This document shows, in pieces, positions 25,273 to 34,262 of a DNA stretch of 64,000 nucleotides. Both the position numbers and the translations under genes were made by a program. Origin of the DNA: Sagittula sp048553715 (GTDB taxonomy: Bacteria; Pseudomonadota; Alphaproteobacteria; Rhodobacterales; Rhodobacteraceae); assembly GCF_048553715.1 (NCBI RefSeq), contig NZ_JBLZNC010000003.1, positions 310,001 to 374,000 on the forward strand, read 5' to 3'. The notes beneath the pieces were generated by a model. The model was given only the letters and a program-made list of their open reading frames with translations. It was not told the DNA's origin and did not search any database. Numbering within the stretch: position 1 is the first letter of the stretch; every line of letters starts with the position of its first letter.

Positions 25273-26484
25273 TCAGATGCGTTCGATGATCGTGGCCGCG
25301 CCCATGCCGGAGGCAACACACAGCGTTGCAAGGCCTGTGCCTTTGCCGGTGCGCTCCAGCTCGTCGAGCAGAGTGCCGATGATGATCGCGCCGGTGGCGC
25401 CCAGCGGGTGGCCCATGGCGATGGAGCCGCCGTTCACGTTGACCTTCGAGCTGTCGACGTCGAACGCCTGCATGAAACGCAGAACCACGGAAGCAAAGGC
25501 CTCGTTGACCTCGAACAGATCGATGTCGGAGATCGACATGCCGCTGTCGCGCAGGATCTTTTCCGTCGCGGGCACGGGGCCGGTCAGCATGATGGTCGGA
25601 TCGGTGCCGATCTTGCAGGTGGCGCGAATGCGGGCGCGCGGCTTCAGGCCGTATTGCTCGCCAAACGCCTTGTTGCCGATCAGAACGGCGGCAGAGCCGT
25701 CCACGATCCCCGAGGAGTTGCCCGCGTGGTGCACGTGGTTGATGCGCTCAAGGTGGGGGTATTTCATCAAGGCAATGTTGTCGAAGCCGGGCATGACTTC
25801 GCCCATTTCCTTGAACGACGGCTTGAGCGCGCCGAGGCTTTGCATATCGGTGCCGGGACGCATGTATTCATCGCGATCGAGGATCGCGAGACCGTTCTGG
25901 TCACGCACCGTGATCACCGATTTGGCAAAACGGTTGTCTTCCCAAGCGGCTGCGGCGCGCTTTTGGGATTCCACCGCCAAGCTGTCTGCATCATCGCGGC
26001 TGAAGCCATATTCGGTAGCGATAATGTCGGCCGAAATCCCCTGCGGCACGAAGTAGCTTTCCATGGCGATCGACGGATCAACCGCAATGGCCGCGCCATC
26101 AGAGCCCATGGCCACACGGCCCATCATTTCAACGCCGCCAGCGATATAGGCCTGACCGGCCCCGCCCTTGACCTGGTTGGCCGCGAGGTTCACCGCTTCC
26201 ATCCCGGAGGCGCAGAAACGGTTGATAGACAGGCCGGGAATGCGTTCGTCCAGATCCGAGGCCAGAACGGTCGAGCGTGCCAGACAGCCGCCCTGTTCCA
26301 TCACCTGCGTGGCGTTGCCCCAGATGACATCCTCGACCGCGTGGCCGTCCAGACCGTTGCGTTCCTTGACCGCGTTCAGCACCTGTGCGCCCAGACGCAA
26401 AGAGGTGACTTCGTGCAGCGCGCCGTCCTTGCGACCCTTGCCACGCGGGGTGCGCACAGCATCATAGATATAGGCTTCGGTCAT
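25273..26484 (-). CDS. fadA: Acetyl-CoA C-acyltransferase (thiolase)
   Basis: The 403-aa thiolase cleaves 3-ketoacyl-CoA in beta-oxidation. The nucleophilic Cys is in SINRFCASGMEAVNL, the catalytic His in GGSIAMGHPLGATGA, and the second Cys in LCVASGMGAATI. NEAFA is also present. It precedes fadJ. The closest relatives could also be called acetyl-CoA acetyltransferases, and chain-length preference cannot be read here. Confidence 0.92.
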   Translation of the reverse strand: MTEAYIYDAVRTPRGKGRKDGALHEVTSLRLGAQVLNAVKERNGLDGHAVEDVIWGNATQVMEQGGCLARSTVLASDLDERIPGLSINRFCASGMEAVNLAANQVKGGAGQAYIAGGVEMMGRVAMGSDGAAIAVDPSIAMESYFVPQGISADIIATEYGFSRDDADSLAVESQKRAAAAWEDNRFAKSVITVRDQNGLAILDRDEYMRPGTDMQSLGALKPSFKEMGEVMPGFDNIALMKYPHLERINHVHHAGNSSGIVDGSAAVLIGNKAFGEQYGLKPRARIRATCKIGTDPTIMLTGPVPATEKILRDSGMSISDIDLFEVNEAFASVVLRFMQAFDVDSSKVNVNGGSIAMGHPLGATGAIIIGTLLDELERTGKGTGLATLCVASGMGAATIIERI

Positions 26485-26620
26485 CAGACACGTCCTTTCT
26501 TATTCGAATTCGAAACTCTGAAGTGTGTGGGGCAGGGGGCCATACAGCCCCCGACCATAAGTGCGGCAGCGTTCGGTCCGCGAAACGGGACCACGCCAGA
26601 TGATATGTGGCGGCAGAGTG

Positions 26621-27259
26621 TCACGCGCGATCAGCCGGAGATCCGGGCATCAGATCATATGGCGCCTTCCAACCCGGTAAAGACTGGATGTTCGACATCC
26701 AACGGTCGATGTTTGGCCAATCTGCACGGTCAAATCCGAAGGTTTCGGGATAGAACAGATACCCGCAACATGTGAGATCGGCATTTGTCGGCGCGCTGCC
26801 CACGATCCAGTCGCGCCCTTGAAGATGCGTGTCCAGAACAGCGTAAGCATTGGCCAGCCGGCCTTGATTAAAGGCGATTACCTCCTGCGGGCGCTTATCT
26901 TCTGGCAAAAAATGCATAAGGAAGCGTGTCACACCGGCCATCGACGACAGCTTGTGGTTGTCCCACAGCACCCACCGCAGAATTTCGCGTCGCTCGGCGG
27001 CGGTGTCACCGCCAAAATGGCCGTAGGTGTCGCTGAGATACTGCTGGATCACGCCCGATTGTGACAGGCGCAGCTCTCCGTCCTCAAGAACGGGACATTC
27101 GCCCATCTCGTTGACCTCACCACGGTAGGCGGGCCCGCGGGTTTCGCCGTTGAAGAAATCGACCTTTCGTGGCGCCCAGTCCAGACCCGCCAGTTCCAAA
27201 GCCAGCGCCGCTTTATAGGAATGTCCTGATTCCCCAAAGCAATAGAGTGTCATCGTCAT
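26621..27259 (-). CDS. Glutathione S-transferase family protein
   Basis: A 212-aa cytosolic GST. The thioredoxin-like N-terminal domain reads MTMTLYCFGESGHSYKAALA, with Ser at the likely catalytic position, and SQSGVIQQYL binds the glutathione gamma-glutamyl group. The C-terminal half is the helical GST domain (TNADLTCCGYLF). The start at 27259 has AGGAGG 9 bp upstream; the longer frame is not used. It lies between the acyl-CoA dehydrogenase and the thiolase, on the same strand but with gaps. Substrate unknown. Confidence 0.88.
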   Translation of the reverse strand: MTMTLYCFGESGHSYKAALALELAGLDWAPRKVDFFNGETRGPAYRGEVNEMGECPVLEDGELRLSQSGVIQQYLSDTYGHFGGDTAAERREILRWVLWDNHKLSSMAGVTRFLMHFLPEDKRPQEVIAFNQGRLANAYAVLDTHLQGRDWIVGSAPTNADLTCCGYLFYPETFGFDRADWPNIDRWMSNIQSLPGWKAPYDLMPGSPADRA

Positions 27260-27310
27260 TGGTATAGTCCTCCTGCCGAAAGCTGTATCCAACTCGTAGC
27301 GGCGCGTCGT

Positions 27311-27360
27311 GGGGGTTTCACACCCCCACACCCCCGTGAGGTATTTGACCCAAGAAAAAG
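27311..27360 (-). repeat. Intergenic repeat, copy A (CTTTTTCTTGG-N3-AAATACCTC plus G/C hairpin)
   Basis: On the minus strand the segment reads CTTTTTCTTGG, three bases, AAATACCTC, then GGGGGTGTGGGGG and a matching CCCCC, which can fold. Copies with the same opening lie at 27535 and 58129. Such elements are common between genes in Rhodobacterales, by recollection. Confidence 0.6.
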
Positions 27361-27485
27361 CCGGAATTTGCGGCGGTTAAGGGAATGTTAGAAGATCTCG
27401 AGGAATTTGGAGCCACGGTACAGGCTGAGGAGCCGATGACCGTCCAAGGAAAAGCCCCGATTCTAGCCAAAGGGCCGGGCACGGT

Positions 27486-27546
27486 AGGAAGGGCGTATGC
27501 AGCCCCGAGTCGGGGTCCGAAACGCGCCCTTCCTGCTTTTTCTTGG
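27486..27546 (+). terminator. Hairpin with T-run joined to repeat copy B
   Basis: A 10-bp stem (AGGAAGGGCG 27486-27495, CGCCCTTCCT 27525-27534) encloses an inner CCCCGA/TCGGGG dyad and is followed by GCTTTTTC. This looks like a rho-independent terminator on the plus strand, yet no plus-strand gene ends here. The T-run is the start of repeat copy B (27535-27560). Confidence 0.5.
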
Positions 27547-27684
27547 TTCAAATACCTCATTGCGCGCTCTCCCCTTCGCGTAACGGTCTATTTTGTATGC
27601 TGTTGCCAGCGCAAACTCGCGGGGTCTGGAAGGTCACGGACGTGGTTTCTGTCTCGCTGTTGGCTCAAGCAGCCCCGAGGGGGG

Positions 27685-27711
27685 CAGGTGGGGCGTGATA
27701 CCCCACCTGCT
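27685..27711. terminator. Hairpin after the acyl-CoA dehydrogenase gene
   Basis: A 10-bp stem GCAGGTGGGG / CCCCACCTGC with a 7-base loop lies within a few bases of the acyl-CoA dehydrogenase stop. No T-run follows on the minus strand, so it may stabilise the 3' end more than terminate. Confidence 0.55.
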
Positions 27712-27714
27712 GGA

Positions 27715-29496
27715 TTAAAACTGGGCCGCGTCCAGCGCCATAACCGTGTCAGCACCGCTTTCGATCCGCGTGAGGTGCGTGGAGGTCATCGGCAGTTGAC
27801 GCGCCATGTAGTAGCGGCCGGTTGCAATCTTGGCGTTAAGGAAATCCGCATCCGCGTCACCGGCGGTCAGCTTGTCCTCGGCAGCGATTGCCATTTTCGC
27901 CCACATCAGGCCCAGGCAGACATGTCCGAACATGTGCATGAAGTCATAGGAGCCGGACAGCGCTGCGTTGGGGTTCTTCATGCCGTTTTGCATGAAGAAC
28001 ATGCCAGCGGCTTGCAGATCCTTGGAGGCGGCTTTCAGCGGTTCGCGGAAATCCTTCTCGAAGGCGTCGGAGCGGCCTTTGGTGTCCTTAATGAAATCGG
28101 TGACCATTGCAAAGAAGGCCATCACATGTTTGCCGCCGTCCTGTGCCAGCTTGCGGCCGACAAGGTCGAGCGCCTGCACGCCGTTTGCGCCTTCGTAGAT
28201 CATGGCGATGCGGGCATCACGGGCGAACTGGGACATGCCCCATTCTTCGATGTAGCCGTGGCCGCCGTAGACCTGCTGGGCGTTGGTCGCCATCTCGAAG
28301 CCCTTGTCGGTCAGGAACCCTTTGATGACCGGGGTCAACAGCGAGATCAGGCCGTGGGCGGCTTCGTCGTTGTTGCGGTGGGCGCGGTCGATCATTTCCG
28401 CACCCCAGTAGGTGAATGCCCGTGCGCCTTCGTTGAAGGATTTCTGGTCCATCAGGTTGCGGCGGATGTCGGGGTGCACGATCAACGGATCGGCGGGGCC
28501 TTCGGGGTTTCTGACACCGGTCACGTCGCGGCCCTGCAGGCGGTCCTTGGCGTACTCCAGCGCGTTCTGGTAGGCGACTTCGGACTGCGCGTAGCCCTGC
28601 AGGCCAACGCCGAGGCGGGCCTCGTTCATCATGGTGAACATGGCGCGCATGCCTTTGTGCTCGGTGCCGAGCAGGTAGCCGGTTGCCTCGTCGTAGTTCA
28701 TCACACAGGTCGAGTTGCCGTGGATGCCCATTTTCTCTTCGATCTTGCCGACAGAGACGCCGTTGCGGGTGCCGGGGTTGCCGTTCTCATCGACGATGAA
28801 TTTCGGGACGATGAACAGTGAGACGCCTTTGATGCCTTCGGGGCCGCCGGGGATCTTGGCCAGCACCAGATGGATCACGTTCTCGGACATGTCGTGATCG
28901 CCCGCAGAGATAAAGATCTTCTGGCCGGAGACCTTGTAGGTGCCATCTTCCTGCGGGACGGCCTTGGTGCGCATCAGGCCCAGATCGGTGCCGCAGTGCG
29001 GCTCGGTCAGGTTCATGGTGCCGGTCCATTCACAGGTCACCATCTTGGGGAGGTACATGGCCTTTTGTTCGTCGGAGCCATGGGCGTGGATCGCCGAGTA
29101 GGCACCGTGCGTCAGGCCCTGGTACATGTTGAACGCCATGTTGGCGGAGGAGAACTGTTCGCCGACCGCGGTTGCGACCACATAGGGCAGGCCCTGGCCA
29201 CCGTATTCGGGGTCGCAGTCCAGCGCGGTCCAGCCGCCTTCGCGCACAGCGTCAAACGCCGCCTTGAAGCCTTTGGGCGTGCGCACGACACCGTTTTCCA
29301 GAACGCAGCCTTCGGTGTCGCCAACAGCGTTCAGCGGGGCCATCACATCGCGGGCCACCTTGCCGGCTTCCTCGAGGATCGCCTCAAGGGTTTCGCGATC
29401 AAGGTCGTCGAAGCCCGGAATTTCCTGTTCGCCAACCTTCAGCAGGTCGTTGAGCACGAACATCTGGTCTTTGACGGGTGCATTGTAGCTCGGCAT
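27715..29496 (-). CDS. Acyl-CoA dehydrogenase (large, with C-terminal extension)
   Basis: The 593-aa flavoenzyme performs the first step of acyl-CoA beta-oxidation. The central part has MNLTEPHCGTDLG (FAD contact), KIFISAGDHDM, and the catalytic Glu in IYEGANGVQALDLVGRKL. An N-terminal leader (MPSYNAPVKDQMFVLNDLL) and the ~130-residue C-terminal extension are typical of the ~590-aa branch found with fad genes in proteobacteria. It follows the MerR gene at 29555 by 58 bp on the same strand, so it may be under that regulator. Confidence 0.92.
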   Translation of the reverse strand: MPSYNAPVKDQMFVLNDLLKVGEQEIPGFDDLDRETLEAILEEAGKVARDVMAPLNAVGDTEGCVLENGVVRTPKGFKAAFDAVREGGWTALDCDPEYGGQGLPYVVATAVGEQFSSANMAFNMYQGLTHGAYSAIHAHGSDEQKAMYLPKMVTCEWTGTMNLTEPHCGTDLGLMRTKAVPQEDGTYKVSGQKIFISAGDHDMSENVIHLVLAKIPGGPEGIKGVSLFIVPKFIVDENGNPGTRNGVSVGKIEEKMGIHGNSTCVMNYDEATGYLLGTEHKGMRAMFTMMNEARLGVGLQGYAQSEVAYQNALEYAKDRLQGRDVTGVRNPEGPADPLIVHPDIRRNLMDQKSFNEGARAFTYWGAEMIDRAHRNNDEAAHGLISLLTPVIKGFLTDKGFEMATNAQQVYGGHGYIEEWGMSQFARDARIAMIYEGANGVQALDLVGRKLAQDGGKHVMAFFAMVTDFIKDTKGRSDAFEKDFREPLKAASKDLQAAGMFFMQNGMKNPNAALSGSYDFMHMFGHVCLGLMWAKMAIAAEDKLTAGDADADFLNAKIATGRYYMARQLPMTSTHLTRIESGADTVMALDAAQF

Positions 29497-29554
29497 GGTC
29501 TCTCTCCCTAGTCCGTTTACCGGAGGTCTGTCCGGTCAGGTCGCGGTGGGGGGC

Positions 29555-29956
29555 TTATTCCGCCGCGGCCTGTGTCTCACTCGAGGCGATCATCTTTGCG
29601 CCCCATTCCATTTGTTCCTTCAGCTCGCCAATGGCGGCGTCCAGTTCGTCGCGTTGCCGGATCATGTCCGCCAGCCGCGCTTCGGCAATTTCATAGGCCT
29701 TTTCCAACTGCATGCGCTGCTGGTCGCCTACGCTGTACATGTCCAGAAGCTGGCGAATATCCTCGAGGCTGAAGCCAAAGCGCTTGCCGCGCAAAATCAG
29801 CGTCAACCGGCCCCGTTCGCGCTTTGTGTACAGACGTTTCTGGCCCTCACGGATGGGGGACAGCAGCTCTTTCTGTTCATAAAAGCGCAGTGTTCGCGGG
29901 GTTACATCGTAGGTGTCGCACATCTCCCGGATTGTCATTAACTTGTCTTCGGTCAT
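29555..29956 (-). CDS. MerR-family regulator 1, upstream of the acyl-CoA dehydrogenase
   Basis: The ATG at 29956 (133 aa) is preferred over the longer frame. The N-terminal winged helix (MTIREMCDTYDVTPRTLRFYEQ) is MerR-type. A coiled-coil dimerisation helix follows (about 75-120). No metal-binding Cys pair is present, so it probably senses an organic ligand such as an acyl-CoA. It is clearly paralogous to the MerR protein encoded at 30240-30614; both share the segment RLTLILRGKRFGF or RMTLILRGRKFGF. Regulation of the adjoining fad genes is inferred. Confidence 0.9.
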   Translation of the reverse strand: MTEDKLMTIREMCDTYDVTPRTLRFYEQKELLSPIREGQKRLYTKRERGRLTLILRGKRFGFSLEDIRQLLDMYSVGDQQRMQLEKAYEIAEARLADMIRQRDELDAAIGELKEQMEWGAKMIASSETQAAAE

Positions 29957-30239
29957 CTCGCCTTTCCTTTGCTGTGTCAGTGACCAACGCTGGAACTGCG
30001 GGTTACGTCCCATTCATACAATGGGAAATTCCGTTGACGTAACTCATACGCTGCGTCACTTCCCGTTTGACGTAACTTCCCGCAATCCCGACCGGTCTTG
30101 TCGTCATTTTGTTACATGGCGCAACGGCAATTGGGTCAGGAAATCCTGACCTTCGACGTAACGTCCTTGCGTTCTGCGGTTCTGTTTTGCTCTTGGCCGC
30201 CCGGCATGTGCGCGTCTTTGGCGCTGCCGGGGGCGGGGG
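29957..30239. promoter_or_regulatory. Operator-like repeats between the two MerR genes
   Basis: The core GACGTAAC occurs forward at 30036-30043, 30069-30076 and 30155-30162, and reversed at 30002-30009. The first two lie in a longer TTGACGTAACT (30034-30044, 30067-30077), 33 bp apart. A perfect dyad GTCAGGA-AA-TCCTGAC lies at 30135-30150. I infer binding sites for one or both MerR proteins upstream of regulator 1. Confidence 0.5.
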
Positions 30240-30614
30240 TCAGCCGTTCAGGCTGGCCTCTGTGTCGTCGCGCAGGGATTTCAGATCGTTCATGGCGTCC
30301 TCGATCTGGGCCTTCTGCTCCGCCAGTTCGCGCAACTGGCGGTCGGCCATTTCGATCCACGTCTGCATCTGGGCCTGCGTGCCTTCCTGTTCGTACATCT
30401 GCAGCCATTGCCGGATGTCTTCGAGCTGAAAGCCGAACTTGCGTCCGCGCAGAATCAGGGTCATCCGCGCCACCTCTCGCGGACCATAGAACCGCGAGCG
30501 CCCCTCCCGGTCGGGGGACAGCAGTTCGATATATTCGTAATACCTCAAGGTTCGCGGCGTCACATCGAACCGCGCACACATTTCCTTGAAGCTCAGACGC
30601 TGGTCTTCCATCAC
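30240..30614 (-). CDS. MerR-family regulator 2
   Basis: A 124-aa protein with the MerR winged helix (SFKEMCARFDVTPRTLRYYE) and a C-terminal coiled coil (residues 70-115). No Cys metal site is visible. It is a tandem paralogue of the regulator encoded at 29555-29956 and lies 283 bp upstream of it in the same direction. Such small MerR proteins near acyl-CoA genes are thought to control fatty-acid or branched-chain acyl-CoA breakdown; the link here is positional. Confidence 0.88.
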   Translation of the reverse strand: MMEDQRLSFKEMCARFDVTPRTLRYYEYIELLSPDREGRSRFYGPREVARMTLILRGRKFGFQLEDIRQWLQMYEQEGTQAQMQTWIEMADRQLRELAEQKAQIEDAMNDLKSLRDDTEASLNG

Positions 30615-30741
30615 TCGCCTCTTTTCTCGTCCCCGGACGTTAAGCTAAGTTGCGTAACCCGCGAGGACAACCACCACCAGACAGATTGACCATATGGACC
30701 GCGCATGTAACCGTTTGCCCAACATAGGAACGGGACAAGAC

Positions 30742-31200
30742 ATGACAGCAGATCAGTCGGCAAACAAGGCGCGAATCGCCAAGCAATTTATTGAAAACAT
30801 TCCGCATTCCCGTGCATTGGGCATGACCATCACCAATATCGGCGACGGGACGGCGGAAATTACGATGCCCTATGATACAAGATTCATTGGTGATCCCGAG
30901 ACGGGGGTGATTCACGGCGGTGCGGTCTCTGCGCTGATGGACACCTGCAGCGGGGCGGCGGTCATGAGCCATCCGCGCGCGCCCGCTGGCACCGCGACGA
31001 TCAACCTGCGCATCGACTATATGCGCCCGGCTACGCCCGGCCAGACGATCACGGCGCGGGCGGAATGCTATCATATCACGCGCTCTGTCGCCTTTATCCG
31101 TGCCACGGCCTTGGATGAGGACACGGACCGCCCCGTTGCCACAGCCACGGGGGCCTTTACCGTCGAAGGTGCGCCCAAACCATCAAAGGGAGACGTGTGA
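30742..31200 (+). CDS. PaaI-type hot-dog thioesterase 1
   Basis: A 152-aa hot-dog fold protein hydrolysing acyl-CoA thioesters. The hallmark is GVIHGGAVSALMDTCSGAA, where the glycine-rich turn and Asp form the active site; INLRIDYMRPA and VATATGAFTV follow. I chose the ATG at 30742; an in-frame ATG at 30694 would add 16 residues. Its TGA overlaps the ATG of the second thioesterase (TGATG). It diverges from the MerR 2 gene, so the shared upstream region may link it to acyl-CoA control. Confidence 0.85.
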   Translation: MTADQSANKARIAKQFIENIPHSRALGMTITNIGDGTAEITMPYDTRFIGDPETGVIHGGAVSALMDTCSGAAVMSHPRAPAGTATINLRIDYMRPATPGQTITARAECYHITRSVAFIRATALDEDTDRPVATATGAFTVEGAPKPSKGDV

Positions 31201-31700
31201 TGCGCAGTGCGCCCGAACCGGTTCAGGTGATCAAACAGCGACGCGATGCGGCGCTTTCTGCTTTGGTCGAAGGTGTGCCCTATGTCACGTGGCTGGGGGT
31301 GCGGTTTGACCGGCGGGGCGACGAGCTGACCGCCATTCTGCCCTATAATGACGATCTGATCGGCAATCCCATGCTGCCTGCGATCCACGGTGGCGTGACG
31401 GCGGCCTTTCTGGAAATTACGGCCATGATCACGCTGAGCTGGAACTGGCTGTGGGAGGATGTGGAATCCGGTGCGCTGGATGCCTTTGACATGGCGGGGC
31501 ATCTGCCGCGCCTGCCCAAAACGATCGATTTCACGGTGGATTATTTGCGCTCCGGTTTGCCGCGGGATGCCTATGCGCGGGCCTATGTGACGCGGTCGGG
31601 GCGGCGCTATGCCTCTGTCCGGGCGGAGGCCTGGCAGGACAATCGCGACCGGCCTCTGGCCCATGCCACGGCGCATTTCCTGATGCCCCGCAAGGGGTAA
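31200..31700 (+). CDS. PaaI-type hot-dog thioesterase 2
   Basis: A 166-aa hot-dog protein, coupled to thioesterase 1 by a one-base overlap; a GTG at 31197 is also possible. The active-site segment reads AIHGGVTAAFLEITAMI, with Glu where the partner has Asp. A longer insert (SWNWLWEDVESGALDAF) follows. Adjacent, different hot-dog proteins suggest a heteromeric enzyme or two acyl-CoA ranges; neither is proven. Confidence 0.82.
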   Translation: MRSAPEPVQVIKQRRDAALSALVEGVPYVTWLGVRFDRRGDELTAILPYNDDLIGNPMLPAIHGGVTAAFLEITAMITLSWNWLWEDVESGALDAFDMAGHLPRLPKTIDFTVDYLRSGLPRDAYARAYVTRSGRRYASVRAEAWQDNRDRPLAHATAHFLMPRKG

Positions 31701-31767
31701 GGTGCTGTCGCCCCTTGACGGCATGGCGCAGGCACGGTCCCTTGCCCGCAGATGAACGGGGGCAGAT

Positions 31768-33090
31768 ATGAGCAATGAGATCACGCACCGGCGGGTGTTG
31801 AACATCGCGGTGCCGATTTTGCTGGCCAATGTCACCGTGCCAATTCTTGGCGCGGTGGACACAGGCGTTGTGGGTCAGATTCCCGCGCCAGAGCCCATCG
31901 CCGCCGTGGGTGTCGGGGCCGTGGTGCTGAGCGCGGTCTACTGGATTTTCGGCTTTTTGCGGATGGGCACGGCGGGGCTTGCGGCGCAGGCCAGCGGGCA
32001 GGGCGACACTGCCGAGGTTGCGGCGCTGCTGACGCGTTCGCTGTTGATCGGGGTGGCCGGCGGTCTGCTGCTGATTGTGCTGCAATCGGCGGTGTTTGCG
32101 GGGGCCTTTGCGATCTCGCCTGCGGGCCCGCAGGTGGAAGGGCTGGCGCGGAATTACATGCAGATCCGCATCTGGTCTGCTCCGGCGGCCATCGCGATTT
32201 ACGGCATAAACGGCTGGCTGATCGCCCAAGAGCGCACCCGCCATGTGTTGATCCTGCAGCTTTGGATGAACGGCGTGAACGTGGCGCTGGACCTGTTGTT
32301 TGTGCTGGCGCTGGGATGGGGAGTGTCCGGCGTGGCCTTTGCGACTTTTCTGGCGGAATGGTCCGGTCTGGCGCTGGGTCTATATTTGTGCCGCGCGGCT
32401 TTTGCCCATGGTGCATGGAAGGACCGCGCGCGGGTGTTCGACCGGCTGCGGCTGAAACGTATGGCGGTGGTGAACACTGACATAATGCTGCGTTCGCTGA
32501 TGCTGCAGGCGATCTTTGTCAGCTTTCTGCTGTGGGGCGGGCGGTTTGGCGCGGTCACGCTGGCGGCCAATCAGGTGCTTTTGCAGTTTCTGCACATCGT
32601 GGCCTATGCGCTCGACGGCTTTGCCTTTGCGGCGGAGGCCTTGGTCGGCCAAGCGCTGGGAGCGCGGGCGGTGTCGCGGCTGCGGCAGGCGGGGCTGCGC
32701 ACCAGCCTGTGGGGGCTGGGCTCTACGGTGGTCTTTATGCTGGTGTTTGCCCTGTTTGGCGGGGCCATCATCGATCTGATGACCAAAGCGCCCGAGGTGC
32801 AGGCCACGGCGCGGGATTACCTGCCGTGGGTTGTGGTGGCGCCACTGTTCGGGTTGGCCTGCTTTATGCTGGACGGGATATTCATCGGCGCGACCCGCAC
32901 GGGGGACATGCGCAATATGATGGCGCTGTCGGCGGGGCTGTATTTCGCCGCCGTTTTTGCGCTGACGCCGGTAATGGGCAACCACGGGCTGTGGGCGGCG
33001 CTGATGGTGTCCTTTGTGGCGCGGGGCGTGACGCTTGGCCTGCGCTACCCCGCGCTGGAACGGGACGCGCTTAAAGCTGACGCGCCGTGA
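31768..33090 (+). CDS. MATE-family efflux transporter
   Basis: The 440-aa protein has about 12 hydrophobic segments in the MATE/DinF pattern: ITHRRVLNIAVPILLANVTVP at the N-terminus, AVDTGVVGQ, and later LLWGGRFGAVTLAANQVL and FAFAAEALVGQALGAR. MATE proteins export drugs or metabolites using an ion gradient at the inner membrane. It follows the thioesterases by 68 bp and its 3' end overlaps the convergent transglutaminase-like gene by 20 bp. Substrate unknown. Confidence 0.92.
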   Translation: MSNEITHRRVLNIAVPILLANVTVPILGAVDTGVVGQIPAPEPIAAVGVGAVVLSAVYWIFGFLRMGTAGLAAQASGQGDTAEVAALLTRSLLIGVAGGLLLIVLQSAVFAGAFAISPAGPQVEGLARNYMQIRIWSAPAAIAIYGINGWLIAQERTRHVLILQLWMNGVNVALDLLFVLALGWGVSGVAFATFLAEWSGLALGLYLCRAAFAHGAWKDRARVFDRLRLKRMAVVNTDIMLRSLMLQAIFVSFLLWGGRFGAVTLAANQVLLQFLHIVAYALDGFAFAAEALVGQALGARAVSRLRQAGLRTSLWGLGSTVVFMLVFALFGGAIIDLMTKAPEVQATARDYLPWVVVAPLFGLACFMLDGIFIGATRTGDMRNMMALSAGLYFAAVFALTPVMGNHGLWAALMVSFVARGVTLGLRYPALERDALKADAP

Positions 33091-34159
33091 TGGTGTAGAC
33101 AAAGCGCGCAGGGTCCAGTTCGTCCTGCGCGCGCCCGTCGATCTCCGCCTGCGGATACATCAGGAAGGGCAGCGCGTCGCGCGCCGATCCGGGCAGAACC
33201 ACGTCATGGGCGTCGTTGTAGACAATCCAGTTGCCCTCGGCGCTGCCGAACAGGCCTTTGCGGGCCTCTGCGACTTTGGCGTCCTCCAGCGACAGGCCGC
33301 CGTCCTCTTGCAGCACGACCTTGCGCACGTCGGCGGGGTCCACCGGCACCCAGCCGATCCCGTCAAGGAACACCTCGGCGCGGCAATGCTGCGCGCCGGT
33401 CACCACCTCGGAGCCCGCGCCCAAGGCGCTGTAGCCAAAGGCCGACGGCGCCACGCGAAGCCCGTAGAGATCACGCGCAGGCAGACCCGCCGCCCGCGCC
33501 AGACCGACATAGAGCGCGTTGAGGTCGGCGCATTTGCCGGTCAGATCGCCGGTGTGCAGCATCGAGGCCACATCGCCCAAACCGCAGCCACGGGTTTCGG
33601 GGTTGCGTTCGGTCTGGGTGACGACCCAGTCATAGATGCGCTGCGCCTTTTCCAGATCGCCACTCGCGCCATCGGTGATCTGCGCCGCTGTGTCCGCGAC
33701 GATGCCATCGGTGGGGATCAGATCGGTGGGCGCGGTCAGCGTGGCGCGCTCCGCGTCGGTCAGGGTGACGCCGGTCGGGGTCAGATCGACATAGCGGCTT
33801 TGGGTGTCCATGGTCGAGGTCACGGTCAGCTCTGGCATCACGCCTGCCTCCCAACGGGCATGGACAAAGGCCACGCCCTGCGTCTCGTCCATCACCAGCT
33901 CGGCTGTGCCGTTGGTGTCAAAGGAGTTGATGCCCGGACGCGCCCAATCGGCGGCCTGAAACGAGGGCACAGGCACCCAGGCCTGCGCACCGGTTTCACC
34001 TGCCGGCAGCGTAACACGGGTGACGGTTTCAAAGGTGCGCCAGCCTTCGGGGCGGGGGGCATAGGCCGCGCGCGCGCCCTGCGGAAGGGCGGTCGCCGCC
34101 AAAGCCGCACCACAAGTGCCAAGAAATCCACGTCTGCTGAAGGCCATCGGTCTGTCCAT
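33071..34159 (-). CDS. Tat-exported transglutaminase-like protein
   Basis: The 362-aa protein begins with a twin-arginine signal (FSRRGFLGTCGAALAATALP), so it should be folded before export to the periplasm. The transglutaminase-like core has the Cys in LTGKCADLNALYVGLARAAG, the His in TGAQHCRAEVFLDGIGW and the Asp in VPVDPADV, an intact Cys-His-Asp triad. This fold covers peptidases and transferases, so the reaction is open. It is convergent with the MATE gene. Confidence 0.85.
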   Translation of the reverse strand: MDRPMAFSRRGFLGTCGAALAATALPQGARAAYAPRPEGWRTFETVTRVTLPAGETGAQAWVPVPSFQAADWARPGINSFDTNGTAELVMDETQGVAFVHARWEAGVMPELTVTSTMDTQSRYVDLTPTGVTLTDAERATLTAPTDLIPTDGIVADTAAQITDGASGDLEKAQRIYDWVVTQTERNPETRGCGLGDVASMLHTGDLTGKCADLNALYVGLARAAGLPARDLYGLRVAPSAFGYSALGAGSEVVTGAQHCRAEVFLDGIGWVPVDPADVRKVVLQEDGGLSLEDAKVAEARKGLFGSAEGNWIVYNDAHDVVLPGSARDALPFLMYPQAEIDGRAQDELDPARFVYTITARQL

Positions 34160-34262
34160 CCGGTTTTGGAAAAGTTGCCAGTAGGCTTAGGCAAGGCGCG
34201 GCCAAAGCGCAATTGCCCATGTCCCATTCCCGTATGCGCACATTAGGTGTTTGGCAACGCAC

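Larger units (their letters stand above)
27260..27714. other. Non-coding gap with two copies of an intergenic repeat and hairpins
   Basis: No gene is supported in this 455-bp stretch; the open frames are fragments or antisense. It contains a minus-oriented copy (27311-27360) and a plus-oriented partial copy (27535-27560) of a motif that reads CTTTTTCTTGG-N3-AAATACCTC, plus a large hairpin (27486-27534) and another after the acyl-CoA dehydrogenase. Confidence 0.6.

Noticed and set aside
22966..26775. A 1269-codon open frame on the plus strand
   Set aside because: It lies antisense to fadJ and the thiolase, whose protein motifs are unmistakable. Long antisense frames are expected in high-GC genes; the frame has no recognisable domain and runs across two genes and their gap.
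27385..28821. A 478-codon plus-strand frame
   Set aside because: Antisense to the acyl-CoA dehydrogenase and partly built on intergenic repeat sequence; no protein features.
33035..34246. A 403-codon plus-strand frame
   Set aside because: Antisense to the transglutaminase-like gene, which has a Tat signal and catalytic triad.
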